Assembly: GCA_003640645.1 (NCBI GenBank)
Contig: QGHH01000008.1
Coordinates: forward strand, 103,847 to 167,846
Source of the DNA: Fredinandcohnia aciditolerans
GTDB taxonomy: Bacteria; Bacillota; Bacilli; Bacillales; Bacillaceae_L
Direction: 5' to 3'
DNA length: 64,000 nucleotides
The position numbers and the translations under genes are program-made. The notes beneath the pieces were generated by a model, which saw only the letters and a program-made list of their open reading frames with translations, made no database searches and had not been told where the DNA came from. This document shows, in pieces, positions 1 to 8,986 of this stretch; the first letter of the stretch is position 1, and each line of letters starts with the position of its first letter.

Positions 1-301
1 TCACCATTACATACACATGTGAGACTGCATTTTTTATCTTTTTAAATAGTTCTTTGTCATTTTCAAATGGAGGAAATTCCTTGCGGTAGCTTCCCATAAA
101 TTCGTTCCCGGATTTGATGTCAGTCAGTTTGGCATATGTTGTTATGACAGGACTATTATATTCATATTGGAAATCTACTAATAGCTCAGGATTATCTAAC
201 TCACTAATTGAGAGTTCACTTTCTTCATAAAAAAGATTCGTGATGAGTTGTAGTGGTCGCAAAAACCGGTCATCCCCGAGCCCATTGAATAAAATTCGCA
301 T
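1..301 (-). CDS. hemZ: HemZ-type oxygen-independent coproporphyrinogen III oxidase, N-terminal part
   Basis: About 100 N-terminal residues, cut by the window edge. The start ATG at 301 follows an AAGGTGAT ribosome site. The protein opens MRILFNGLGDDRFLRPLQLI and continues with a LFYEESEL segment, which I recognise as the N-terminal domain of HemZ, a radical-SAM HemN relative involved in anaerobic haem synthesis. The radical-SAM CxxxCxxC motif would lie outside the window. The neighbouring yhaX-like gene supports the call, because the two are adjacent in B. subtilis. Identification rests on remembered family sequence and gene order only. Confidence 0.72.
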   Translation of the reverse strand, partial: MRILFNGLGDDRFLRPLQLITNLFYEESELSISELDNPELLVDFQYEYNSPVITTYAKLTDIKSGNEFMGSYRKEFPPFENDKELFKKIKNAVSHVYVMV

Positions 302-408
302 AATTTGTATCACCTTTTCAAAAAAATACTTACTTAAGTGTACAGAATGTACCTTTTTTAATCAATATGAGAATTTTGGGTAGTTTTTGTTTCTGCATTC
401 TCCCTATA

Positions 409-434
409 AAAAAACCCCCACTAACCGTGGAGGC
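409..434 (-). terminator. Intrinsic terminator after yhaX-like gene
   Basis: On the minus strand a CCTCCACGG/GTGGGGG hairpin is followed by a run of seven T, directly after the stop of the HAD gene. Confidence 0.75.
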
Positions 435-444
435 AAGCCCAACT

Positions 445-1308
445 CTATTTTTCAATCTTAATTTGTTTTAAAAAATCAATTCTTTGCTGCTTACGGAAAT
501 GCTCTTTAATCATATAGGAGACGCCATTCATATTGTTGGACCGAGTCACCCAGTCAGCAGCAAATTTCACTTCCTTCGGTGCATTCCACATTGCAACCCC
601 TAAGCCAGCAGATTCAATGATTTCAATATCATCTATTGAATCTCCAATAACAACTGCTTCATGCAATGGAATATCTAAGTGATTAGCTAACGTTATTAAT
701 CCATTAAGCTTAGAAACCCCAAAAGGAGTGATTTCTAGCTTATGTGGTTCTGTTAGATCCACTTGAATGTCATTGAAATGCTCAGTCACAGTTTCTCTAA
801 TTGCCCTCAGTTCATTTTCACTTTGTGAATAGACCTCAATCTTAGGTGGTGCAACAGGATTGTCTGTTAAATAATCCCCAAGCGAATCGACAAACTGCAT
901 TGGATAAAAGAGTGGATCACCAGAACCAAACATTGCTTTTGCGATTAAATTACCAGGGAATCTCACACGATTGCCAATTGAAAACTTTTCATGTTGGAGG
1001 CGAATGCTACATTTAAAGTTTTCTAATACCTGAACAATATTAAATGTTTTCTCTTCTGAAATACGTTTTACATAAATAGGTTCATCAAGGTTATCACTGA
1101 TGAATCCTCCATTATGCGTAATTAGCAATGAGTTCAGCTTTAGTGCTTTTGCGATTTTTTTTGTCGATGGGAAGTGACGTCTTGTTATGAGAGTCACATA
1201 AACTTCCTTTGCACGGACGAAATCGATGGCTTCCTTTGTACCACTTTGAAGCCGACCGTTTGGACGTAGTAATGTGCCATCCACATTTATTGCTAGTAAC
1301 CTATACAT
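445..1308 (-). CDS. yhaX: Cof-type HAD family protein, YhaX-like, altered nucleophile
   Basis: 287 residues, the usual size for Cof/IIB HAD phosphatases. Motif I reads AINVDGTLL at residues 6-14, so the position normally held by the nucleophilic Asp of DxDGT is Asn8 (codon AAT, checked in the DNA). The rest of the fold looks intact: a cap region, a conserved Lys in GVSKLNGL and motif IV GDSIDDIEI. Without the Asp the usual phosphoaspartate chemistry should be lost, so it may bind a phosphorylated ligand rather than cleave it. It lies beside hemZ and yheA as in B. subtilis. Family assignment is firm; function is unknown. Confidence 0.8.
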   Translation of the reverse strand: MYRLLAINVDGTLLRPNGRLQSGTKEAIDFVRAKEVYVTLITRRHFPSTKKIAKALKLNSLLITHNGGFISDNLDEPIYVKRISEEKTFNIVQVLENFKCSIRLQHEKFSIGNRVRFPGNLIAKAMFGSGDPLFYPMQFVDSLGDYLTDNPVAPPKIEVYSQSENELRAIRETVTEHFNDIQVDLTEPHKLEITPFGVSKLNGLITLANHLDIPLHEAVVIGDSIDDIEIIESAGLGVAMWNAPKEVKFAADWVTRSNNMNGVSYMIKEHFRKQQRIDFLKQIKIEK

Positions 1309-1442
1309 ATGGCAGGTCCTCCTTCTCAGTTGGGCGTCCCCTATACATATGGTTATGAAAAAATGAAACTGATTAGAACAAAAGACTATTATTGAAAAAT
1401 GGACGACAATATGTGAAACTTAATGTTTCTCATAAATGAGCA

Positions 1443-1479
1443 AAAAAAAGAACCCTCACCAAATTGGCGGGATTCCTAG
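1443..1479 (-). terminator. Intrinsic terminator after yheA
   Basis: Minus-strand hairpin GAATCCCGCCAA/TTGGTGAGGGTTC followed by seven T, immediately downstream of the yheA stop codon. Confidence 0.8.
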
Positions 1480-1484
1480 AAGTT

Positions 1485-1841
1485 TTATTTTTGATCCATA
1501 CTTCCGTATAATTCTTCAAGTGGTTTAAGCATAATTTGATTTAACTCTCCGATAACAACGCTCATTCGCTGTTCAGCTTCCATAAGTTTTGCAATTGTAT
1601 CATGTTGTTGTACAAGTGCAACTTGTCTTTGCGCCTGTTCTACTTCTTCTTGTGAAATATCTTCACCCATCATTTGTTTTTGTTGAAGGGATAACTGAAT
1701 GTTTCGGAAGCTTTCAAATAATTTCTTTGCACCTTCGTCATTATTCACTTGATCATATAATTGCTTTAGTTGTTTAAACTCATCACTCTCACGAATCGCC
1801 TTTTCAACACCATAAGCAACATCATATAAATTCACACCCAT
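1485..1841 (-). CDS. yheA: YlbF/YmcA family protein YheA (UPF0342)
   Basis: 118 residues, almost entirely helical and rich in Gln and Glu. It starts MGVNLYDVAYGVEKAI and has the heptad-like body typical of the YlbF/YmcA/YheA family (a B. subtilis YheA is about the same length). Other members of the family, YlbF and YmcA, form a complex acting on RNase Y and competence or sporulation control; YheA itself has no defined role. A good ribosome site (GGAGG) precedes the ATG. It has its own terminator and lies upstream of the HAD gene on the same strand. Confidence 0.88.
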   Translation of the reverse strand: MGVNLYDVAYGVEKAIRESDEFKQLKQLYDQVNNDEGAKKLFESFRNIQLSLQQKQMMGEDISQEEVEQAQRQVALVQQHDTIAKLMEAEQRMSVVIGELNQIMLKPLEELYGSMDQK

Positions 1842-1986
1842 TTTACCTACCTCCTTTATCCAGATTTATTACGAGCAAAATGGTTCTTTTCCACTATAAC
1901 AAACATTTTCATATAATTCACCCTCATCTAGAAATTAGAGAGGTTATTTTTAGGATATTCTATATATAGCCTTTTGCTTTTGTTTA

Positions 1987-3129
1987 TTAAAGAAACTGTG
2001 CAATAATCCCTTGAAAGATTCCAATGATTCCACCTAGAAGCGCTCCTAAATAGGTAATCATTTTGAATTCCCGTTTAGAAATACCTAACACCATTTCCTC
2101 TAGTCGCTCTACAGAAAATGTTCCAACCTGATCTGTTACAATTTCCTCGAGCTTGAGGCTTTTCATCATTTTCTCAATACGATTTGCCACAAATTCTCCG
2201 GACATCTCAATTCCTTTAGGAACTATCTTCTCAAGGATTCTTTCTTTGTAAGGAAGTAATACTTCATTTGCAGGAGTTTTAAGATATTTCTTAACAGGGA
2301 AAATGTTTTGAGATTGTTCCTTTAAAAACGAAAGAATTTTTTCTGAACCTACCTGCTCAACAATTATATTAACCTCCCAGGATTTTACCTTATTCCACTC
2401 TTTTTCAATCAAAGATTGTATAAGCTCCTTTGTCCCCGGATTCGATAGAAATTTTACAATCTCAGGTTGTATCTTATCTATTAAGCTTGTGTTTCCTAAA
2501 AACATTTGTACCATATTCCCAAGCATTCCACGGGTCGATAGGAACTCGTCGATCATTCTTTTTAATCGAAGTTTCCCTTCCTCACTTTCGAAATACTCTA
2601 TACCTTTTTCGGATATATATTCCGAAACCGCTGGAAATCTCTTTTCGATAGTTGAAAGTAGCTCCTCAGGAATGACATCGCCTATTTCCTTTTGGCCCAT
2701 TTCAAGTAGTAGACTTTTATATTTGGTTTCAATAAAGTGGGTTAGTTGCTCCTCTGCACGTTCATCAAGATTATGTATCCCAACTTGTCCAGCTATCTCG
2801 AGTAAATTTTTCTCAGTATCAAGCAGTTTAGAAACCTCTTCCTTCGCCCAGCCTTCGATGTTGGCGACAAAGCTTTCATCCTTTAATTTTTTCTTTAGAC
2901 TTTCAGGTGTTAAAAGATGCTCTACCACGGTTCTTCCCATCTGCCTTGCAAGATCATCCCTACGCTTCGGGATCAATCCAGGAGTAAATGGAAGGCGTTT
3001 TCCACCAATATAGATAGCTTTATATGGCCGAAATAACATCTTGATGGCCAATGAATTCGTAACTCCTCCAATAATGGCTCCAATCACCATCATAAATACA
3101 ATCATAAAGAAAACGTTCATACAATTCAC
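1987..3129 (-). CDS. yheB: DUF445 membrane-anchored protein YheB
   Basis: 380 residues. An N-terminal membrane segment (about residues 5-27) is followed by the motif [13 protein letters not shown] and [12 protein letters not shown], both typical of DUF445/YheB. A long helical body follows and a second membrane segment lies at the C-terminus ([19 protein letters not shown]). In B. subtilis yheB lies beside yheA and the yheCD genes, as here, and the region is expressed in the sporulating mother cell. The first ATG has AGGGTGA five bases upstream; an internal ATG at codon 4 is possible. Biochemical function is unknown. Confidence 0.88.
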   Translation of the reverse strand: MNCMNVFFMIVFMMVIGAIIGGVTNSLAIKMLFRPYKAIYIGGKRLPFTPGLIPKRRDDLARQMGRTVVEHLLTPESLKKKLKDESFVANIEGWAKEEVSKLLDTEKNLLEIAGQVGIHNLDERAEEQLTHFIETKYKSLLLEMGQKEIGDVIPEELLSTIEKRFPAVSEYISEKGIEYFESEEGKLRLKRMIDEFLSTRGMLGNMVQMFLGNTSLIDKIQPEIVKFLSNPGTKELIQSLIEKEWNKVKSWEVNIIVEQVGSEKILSFLKEQSQNIFPVKKYLKTPANEVLLPYKERILEKIVPKGIEMSGEFVANRIEKMMKSLKLEEIVTDQVGTFSVERLEEMVLGISKREFKMITYLGALLGGIIGIFQGIIAQFL

Positions 3130-3187
3130 CCTTTGTTAACTTAATATCAAATACGTCTTGGCGTATTTACCGGATTTTTTTGGCCCA

Positions 3188-3243
3188 TACGATGTGGGTC
3201 ACAAAGACGTTGCCACAAGACGTGGCGTTTTTAGTCTTTGATC
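3188..3243 (+). repeat. Fragment resembling dispersed repeat A
   Basis: This piece of the 404-bp gap between yheB and the first ATP-grasp gene reads GATGTGGG...GACGTTGCCACAAGACGTGGCG...TAGTCTTTGATC. It lines up with the 3' third of the longer repeat at 8987-9293 (GATGTGGTGAC..GACGTTCGACACAGGACGTG..TTAGTCGAAGATC). It is a probable decayed copy. I see no gene in the gap. Confidence 0.4.
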
Positions 3244-3284
3244 ATATGCTCGGAAAATTTCCTTTTAAAAATCTGGCATCCGCA

Positions 3285-3390
3285 GAGGCTTAACTTTATT
3301 CTGCAAGGGATAATTTCCACTATATTGTTTACCCCAAACTATTTCATCCCACTTATAGAAATAGAGGACTTCTACTTGATAAAGTTAATT
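3285..3390. repeat. Dispersed repeat C, copy 1 (short imperfect inverted ends)
   Basis: Left end GAGGCTTAACTTTATTCTG and right end (as reverse complement) AATTAACTTTATCAAG form imperfect inverted ends around about 80 bp. The left end closely matches GAGGCTCTAACTTTATTCAG at 14764-14783 in a second intergenic element. Confidence 0.35.
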
Positions 3391-3533
3391 TTTTTTCACA
3401 GTTTTTATCGTCTTTTCATACGATACGATATCAGACATTTGCCTATATATTGAAACAATATAGTTTTTCTGGATTGAATCATCACCTTATCAATTATAGT
3501 GTTTGAACGTCAAGTTACGCAAATGGGGTTATC

Positions 3534-4913
3534 ATGATGACGAAAAAAATTCTTATCGAGGTGATTCCTGTTTTTGACGAGCAGGATTCCTTTTTACAAA
3601 TAAAGATGAGTGACATCATTATTAAGAAGTTTGGCTTACAAAAGGAACAGACAATTGAATTATACTGTAACAGGAATAGTCTTATGGTAAATATCGTATC
3701 TATTAATGAGAGCGAGCCTGTCATTCAATGTCCAACTTTCATATTAAATGAATTACAGCTTCCTCCTGAGAACTTTTCAATAACGTTATTCAAAAAAGCA
3801 AATAACAAACTAGAAATGGGTCCTGTTATCGGGCTATTAACGGAAGCAACTGAAAAAAACAACCAGGTATCATTTGGTTCAATCGGAGAATTTTGCGAGG
3901 AAATTTCACTCTACGCAAGCGAAATCGGAGTACTTTTCTACGTTTTTACCTTAAATACATTTTATGACCAAAAAGGGTACATCTTTATCGATGGAATATG
4001 GAAAAAATCTTCTGTTCCCTACCCTCATGTGGTTCACAATCGGATTCACTCACGTAAGCGAGAACAACACTCGAGTTTTATCGATTTTACAAATGAACTG
4101 CAAATGAACAATATCCCATATTTTAATGATCATTTTCTGAATAAATGGGAAGTACACGAAATGCTATATGAAAATGAGCATCTCCATTCATACCTACCTG
4201 ATACCATGCTATTAACAAATAAAGATGTTCTCTTTGAAATGCTTGAAAAATATCAATGTGTATTTGTAAAACCGGTCCATGGGAGCCAGGGGAGAAATAT
4301 TTTTCGGATTCAAAAAACGGATGAAGATACCTATTTTTTAGATTATACAACGTTCTCAGGTGATATTGAGACGGTCCATCAAAGCTTCCCTTCCCTCTTT
4401 CAATCTTTATTATCAAGGCTAAAACAGCATACTTTCATCGTTCAACAATGTATTCCGCTTCTTTCCTATAAAGAAAAGCCATTGGATTTTCGGGTGCTTT
4501 GTCAAAAACAATCCAGTGAAAAATGGCAACTAACCTCGATTGTTGCACGTGTATCTTCAAAGGATGAATTTGTTTCAAATCTGGCAAGAGGTGGAGAAAT
4601 TCAAAAGGTCCACAGCGTCCTTCTAGAAAACTTTGAAATGAAAGAGATTCCGCATATTAAGAGATTAATAAAGGACTTAGCACTTGAAGTTGCAGAAATT
4701 ATTGATGGAACAGCGGATGGGTTATTTGCGGAGTTAGGGATTGATCTAGCTCTCGATAAAACTGGAAAGCCAACAATTATTGAGGTTAATACAAAACCAT
4801 CAAAAAATCAGGAACAGGATAAATTATCGACCAAAATTCGCCCAAGTGCAAAAGCGCTTCTGCAGCATTGTGTCTTCCTATCCAACCAACATGATCAATC
4901 AAAAATAGGATAA
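3534..4913 (+). CDS. YheC/YheD family ATP-grasp protein, copy 1
   Basis: 459 residues. The first 120 residues form a beta-rich domain found in YheD-type proteins. Residues from about 190 on are an ATP-grasp fold: FVKPVHGSQGRNIF (ATP-binding lysine and glycine-rich loop) and FAELGIDLALD...TIIEVNTKPS (metal-binding Glu and Asn). ATP-grasp enzymes join carboxylates to amines; YheC and YheD are described as spore-coat-associated, with no known reaction. This is the first of four tandem paralogues on the plus strand; the next starts 18 bp downstream. Two ATG codons in tandem follow a weak GGGG ribosome site. Confidence 0.85.
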   Translation: MMTKKILIEVIPVFDEQDSFLQIKMSDIIIKKFGLQKEQTIELYCNRNSLMVNIVSINESEPVIQCPTFILNELQLPPENFSITLFKKANNKLEMGPVIGLLTEATEKNNQVSFGSIGEFCEEISLYASEIGVLFYVFTLNTFYDQKGYIFIDGIWKKSSVPYPHVVHNRIHSRKREQHSSFIDFTNELQMNNIPYFNDHFLNKWEVHEMLYENEHLHSYLPDTMLLTNKDVLFEMLEKYQCVFVKPVHGSQGRNIFRIQKTDEDTYFLDYTTFSGDIETVHQSFPSLFQSLLSRLKQHTFIVQQCIPLLSYKEKPLDFRVLCQKQSSEKWQLTSIVARVSSKDEFVSNLARGGEIQKVHSVLLENFEMKEIPHIKRLIKDLALEVAEIIDGTADGLFAELGIDLALDKTGKPTIIEVNTKPSKNQEQDKLSTKIRPSAKALLQHCVFLSNQHDQSKIG

Positions 4914-4931
4914 AAGAAAGGGGAGAATCTT

Positions 4932-5993
4932 GTGATTTCACTGGGATTTGTTACGCTTTATCCGAACCAGGAAAAAGGTTATGCAACGGAACTTGCTAAA
5001 CGTGCGCCTGAATTCGGGATTCAACTATTTCGATTTACACCAACCTCTATCGAACCAGCCTCTGAAATGATTCAAGGAGAAAAATACAATGAGATTTCAC
5101 ATACATGGGAAAAAAGCCTGTTTGAACTTCCAACATATTTATATGACCGCTGTTTTTACTCAGAGGATGAAGTCTCTAAAAAAAGTCAACCAATTATGAA
5201 CTGGTTAAAAAGAAGGCCGGGCAATCTATTTCTAGGGCAAGGGCTGCCAAATAAATGGGAGATTTATAACATTTTAAGTCAAGATGAGAAATTATCACCT
5301 TATATCCCTTCAACTGAACAAGCACTCTCCGCCTCTTCTATCCTTCGAACCCTAATGAAAAAACATCAACTAATTCTAAAACCAGAAAAAGGTTCGATGG
5401 GAAAAGGGATTATTGGTCTCTTTCTTCACCAGGATTACGTTGAAGCAATCTATAAAGATGCTAATCAACTAAAAAAACAGCAGTTTAAAACAAGAGGGGA
5501 ATTAAAAAAGTGGCTTGATAGTATCATTTCTCACCAACCCTATTTAACTCAAACCTATTTGCCTCTCCATGATGCAGATAACCGACCTTTTGATATTCGA
5601 ATTCTTCTTCAAAAGAATGGGCAAGGTGTATGGATTGAACAAGGTCGTGGAATCCGCCTAGGATTGCCTGAGCATCTTATCTCAAATTTAGGTGGCGGTG
5701 GGGAGACTCATTCCTTTGAGAGTTGGACAGAAAAAATGTCATTCAATCAAAGGCAATTACTCTCTGATAATATTCATACAATTATTAATAGGTTACCAGA
5801 TGTTCTTGAAGGACATTTTGATCCCTTATTCGAACTTGGAGTTGATTTAGGTCTTACAAAGGACGGTGCCCTCTGGATATTAGATACAAATTCAAAACCA
5901 GGTAGAAAGGTAGTTATAGAAACGAGACCGGAACAAGCAGAAACTCTTTATACAACTTTATTACAATATTGCTCGTATCTACATTCTAATTAG
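4932..5993 (+). CDS. yheC: YheC-like ATP-grasp spore coat-associated protein
   Basis: 353 residues, close to B. subtilis YheC (about 360). It opens MISLGFVTLYPNQEKGYATE and lacks the extra N-terminal domain of its larger neighbours. The ATP-grasp part includes ILKPEKGSMGKGI and LFELGVDLGLTKDG...ILDTNSKPG. It follows copy 1 by 18 bp with an AAAGGGGAG ribosome site and a GTG start, so the two are very probably cotranscribed. By analogy with B. subtilis it is likely a mother-cell sporulation protein; the substrate is unknown. Confidence 0.85.
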   Translation: MISLGFVTLYPNQEKGYATELAKRAPEFGIQLFRFTPTSIEPASEMIQGEKYNEISHTWEKSLFELPTYLYDRCFYSEDEVSKKSQPIMNWLKRRPGNLFLGQGLPNKWEIYNILSQDEKLSPYIPSTEQALSASSILRTLMKKHQLILKPEKGSMGKGIIGLFLHQDYVEAIYKDANQLKKQQFKTRGELKKWLDSIISHQPYLTQTYLPLHDADNRPFDIRILLQKNGQGVWIEQGRGIRLGLPEHLISNLGGGGETHSFESWTEKMSFNQRQLLSDNIHTIINRLPDVLEGHFDPLFELGVDLGLTKDGALWILDTNSKPGRKVVIETRPEQAETLYTTLLQYCSYLHSN

Positions 5994-6000
5994 AATAGCA

Positions 6001-6112
6001 AAAGGCGCCCGCTATTCGCGACAAACATAAGTCGAGCGCTGACAGAAGGTGTCTTTTACCTTCAGAAGCGATTGGCTAGACCAGAGAGCCGATGGCGCAT
6101 GAAGCTAGACAC
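6001..6112 (+). repeat. Dispersed repeat B, copy 1
   Basis: This intergenic segment reads AAAGGCGCCCGCTATTCGCG, then ATAAGTCGAGCGCTGACAGA and GGTGTCTTTTACCTTC, and ends with inverted GCTAGAC/GAAGCTAGAC motifs. A shorter, diverged copy is at 15340-15403. It is non-coding and separates yheC-like and yheD-like genes. Confidence 0.65.
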
Positions 6113-6133
6113 TTTAAAAAGGAGCTGTAATAA

Positions 6134-7492
6134 ATGCGAACACCACTTCCAATGAAAATTACGGAACAAGTAACAGGAACCGTGAATATTCCTAAAGCTT
6201 TCAAACTAAAAACACCAATCAAGCGTATCTTTTTTGGAACGTCCTCCTGTGAATGTAAGGTCGTTCAAACTGACCAACAGGAAATTAAAATTTCCCAGGA
6301 TATTTTTAACAACTTAAAAATTCCTTATACAAGTACAACACAAGTGATTATCCATGAGGATCATCTCTATATTGGTCCGTTGGTCGGAATTTTCACAGCT
6401 GGTTTTAGTGAGTCGATGATTCGCCCAATCGGGGAACGAACACTGTTTTTCGCAAAGCTATTGGCCCAAGAAAAAGCTGTCGGAGCATATGTTTTTATTT
6501 TTGGTGCGAAACATATTGATTGGGATACGGGTACCATTCATGGACTTTTTCATAGCCATAATGGCTGGGAAACGATTGAAATTCCATTTCCAAATGTTGT
6601 CTATGACCGTCTTCCAAACCGACGGACTGAAAAACATAAAACATTAAGTGAAATTAAACAACGTTTACATGATGAATACTTAATTCCATGGTTTAATCCT
6701 GGATTTTTTGATAAATGGGAAATCCATCAGTTATTAGAGGGTGATCACCGTGTCGCTACGTATTTACCTGAAACCCATAAAAGTCCGACCTTTTCACTAA
6801 TTGAACGAATGCTTTCTAAATATCAGCATGTATACATTAAACCAGCAAACGGAAGTCTTGGTTTAGGTATCTATCAAATTCTGTTTGATCGTGAAACAGA
6901 TGAATATTATTGCAGATTTCGTGATACGGACGGAAAAAATCGACTCCAACGTTTTTCTTCCGTTGAGTCATTTGTTAACACTCATTTCCGTAATAGACGA
7001 TTGGAACATTATATTGTTCAACAAGGGATTCATTTAATTCGAAGTGATCATAAAACGATTGATTTTCGTATTCATACGAATAAAGATGAAAAAGGAAAAT
7101 GGCAGGTTAGCGTGATGGCTGGAAAAATTGCAGGTCGTGGCAGTGTGACAACTCATTTAAATAATGGTGGCGTGGTCCGAACACTTACTGAAATTTTCCC
7201 TGATGCTGAAGAATGCAAAAAAGTCACTGATTCACTAAGCCAGGCAGCCCTTTTATTAAGTGAAGTTATTGATTCTCGACAAAAAGGGCATATAGGGGAA
7301 CTTGGTTTTGATTTAGGTATTGATAAGAATGGAAGTGTATGGCTTTTCGAAGCGAATTCAAAGCCGGGACGTTCGATTTTTTCTCATCCAAAGCTAAGAA
7401 AATACGATAAACTCTCAAGCAGACTCCCACTACAATACGCTGTCTACTTAACAGAAACGACGATTAAAGCCCCTGAGGAAGTGTTCAGATGA
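6134..7492 (+). CDS. yheD: YheD-like ATP-grasp spore coat-associated protein
   Basis: 452 residues, the size of B. subtilis YheD (about 453). N-terminal beta-rich domain (about 1-130), then ATP-grasp motifs YIKPANGSLGLGIYQI and IGELGFDLGIDKNG...LFEANSKPGRS. An AAAGGAG ribosome site precedes the ATG. Its stop overlaps the start of the next paralogue by four bases (ATGA), which implies translational coupling. Likely a mother-cell sporulation protein; the reaction is not established. Confidence 0.86.
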   Translation: MRTPLPMKITEQVTGTVNIPKAFKLKTPIKRIFFGTSSCECKVVQTDQQEIKISQDIFNNLKIPYTSTTQVIIHEDHLYIGPLVGIFTAGFSESMIRPIGERTLFFAKLLAQEKAVGAYVFIFGAKHIDWDTGTIHGLFHSHNGWETIEIPFPNVVYDRLPNRRTEKHKTLSEIKQRLHDEYLIPWFNPGFFDKWEIHQLLEGDHRVATYLPETHKSPTFSLIERMLSKYQHVYIKPANGSLGLGIYQILFDRETDEYYCRFRDTDGKNRLQRFSSVESFVNTHFRNRRLEHYIVQQGIHLIRSDHKTIDFRIHTNKDEKGKWQVSVMAGKIAGRGSVTTHLNNGGVVRTLTEIFPDAEECKKVTDSLSQAALLLSEVIDSRQKGHIGELGFDLGIDKNGSVWLFEANSKPGRSIFSHPKLRKYDKLSSRLPLQYAVYLTETTIKAPEEVFR

Positions 7493-8673
7493 GCACCATT
7501 TACTATCACACCGTAAAACAGGAATGGTATCAATGCGAGGAGGAGAATGGGCTTTATATCGGAACGGAAAATACAATCATTTCTTATGTTGGGAGCAGGC
7601 AGGAGCATTCGCTCCCTTTTTCTGTTTCAAAAAGTGGAAAGCGTGTTGGACCTTTGATTGGGATTCTTACCGGCTCTTCCAAAGACAATACCTTTATTGG
7701 GAATCTCAAAGATTTAAAAAGAATTCTTTCATCCTTACAGTCCGAAGGTGCCTTAGGAATCGTTATGACACCAAACTCTTTACAAGAACATTCAGTTGAA
7801 TGCTTTACCTTTTACCAGCCCATACAAAAATGGATCAAACTCCAGACACCCCTTCCAGACGTTGTGTATAATCGTGTTCCTTATCGTCACATGGAGAAAT
7901 CAAATCATTTTATTGATATCGTTTCTTTTTTTAGAACAAACGGTATTCCTTTTTTTAACCCATCCTTTTTTTCAAAATGGTCTGTTTATCAAATTTTACG
8001 AAAGAATAAATTTGTTTCATCATTTCTTCCGGATACTCTACTTCTTAAACAAGAAAGAGACCTTAAACAAATGATAACAAAACATCAGGATCTCTATATT
8101 AAAAGTTCAACTGGTCATAAGGGTATTGGCCTTTACCGAATAAAAAAATGGAAAAGTCTTTTTATTGTTGAAACACCAAACGAAAAACAAAGCTATTCAT
8201 CCCTTGCCTCATTTTGGGAGAAAAATGAAGAATCGTTTATACAAGAGGAATATCTATTACAAAAGGCCATTCAGTCTGATACTTTTAAAGGCAAGCGGTA
8301 CGACCTACGTCTATTATGTCATTATGACGAAAGTGAGTATATCATTAGCGGTATTGGAGTACGAGTTGCGGGTGAGAATGGGGTAACCACACATGTTCCA
8401 AATGGCGGGGCAATCATTCCGTATGAATCGGTATCCAGCCGTTTTAATGAAGCCATTTTACAAAAACTTGTTTTTGAGATTGGAAAAGAGCTTACAGAGC
8501 AAACTGACCAATTTATTGGGGAGTTCTCAATTGACCTTGGGCGTTCCGTTGATGGCGAAATTTATATTTACGAAATCAATTCAAAACCAATGGTATTTGA
8601 CGAGACTTATATTCGTGAGAAAGGGCTTGAAAATTTAACCAAACTCCTTATAATGAAAGGGACAAAAGTGTAA
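7489..8673 (+). CDS. YheC/YheD family ATP-grasp protein, copy 4
   Basis: 394 residues. A shortened N-terminal domain (about 75 residues before GPLIGILTGSSKD) is followed by an ATP-grasp region with LYIKSSTGHKGIGLYRI and IGEFSIDLGRSVDGE...YEINSKPM. Compared with the other three, the lysine loop reads KSSTGHKG and the last motif has Met in place of Gly after NSKP, so it is the most diverged member. The start overlaps the previous stop by four bases. Substrate unknown; a sporulation role is inferred from its neighbours. Confidence 0.83.
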   Translation: MSTIYYHTVKQEWYQCEEENGLYIGTENTIISYVGSRQEHSLPFSVSKSGKRVGPLIGILTGSSKDNTFIGNLKDLKRILSSLQSEGALGIVMTPNSLQEHSVECFTFYQPIQKWIKLQTPLPDVVYNRVPYRHMEKSNHFIDIVSFFRTNGIPFFNPSFFSKWSVYQILRKNKFVSSFLPDTLLLKQERDLKQMITKHQDLYIKSSTGHKGIGLYRIKKWKSLFIVETPNEKQSYSSLASFWEKNEESFIQEEYLLQKAIQSDTFKGKRYDLRLLCHYDESEYIISGIGVRVAGENGVTTHVPNGGAIIPYESVSSRFNEAILQKLVFEIGKELTEQTDQFIGEFSIDLGRSVDGEIYIYEINSKPMVFDETYIREKGLENLTKLLIMKGTKV

Positions 8674-8725
8674 GCGTATTAAACTGTTTTTACTAATCCT
8701 TCAAATACTACCTAAGGAGAGCTTA

Positions 8726-8941
8726 TTGATGATCTCACATTTTCAGTGGAAACCTCTTTATCATAGCAGTAAAATTCCTGGATGGAGTTTTTCTTTCTAT
8801 TATCAAGGAACGAAATATAATGGAAACTATAATAAGGATGGAAGCATCGATTGGCACGGCAATCATCCCGATTTAAAAGTAATAAATGATATAACCAAAC
8901 AAATTCATGAATTAATGCTTTTTCATGTTTACGATAATTAA
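8726..8941 (+). CDS. yheE: YheE-like small protein (DUF5342)
   Basis: 71 residues. HFQWKPLYHSS near the N-terminus and the C-terminal IHELMLFHVYDN match my recollection of B. subtilis YheE, which likewise follows yheD. AAGGAGAG lies nine bases before the first of two adjacent ATG codons. It is small, hydrophilic and rich in aromatic residues, with no membrane segment. Function is unknown; the position downstream of the ATP-grasp genes suggests shared expression. Confidence 0.78.
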   Translation: MMISHFQWKPLYHSSKIPGWSFSFYYQGTKYNGNYNKDGSIDWHGNHPDLKVINDITKQIHELMLFHVYDN

Positions 8942-8986
8942 TTGGATATTCTCTTCACCTCCTTCACAAACTAAGGCTACAATTGC

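Noticed and set aside
3400-3533. SigE promoter for the first YheC/YheD gene
   Set aside because: A CATACGAT resembling a SigE -10 is present near 3417, but no acceptable -35 lies at the proper distance.
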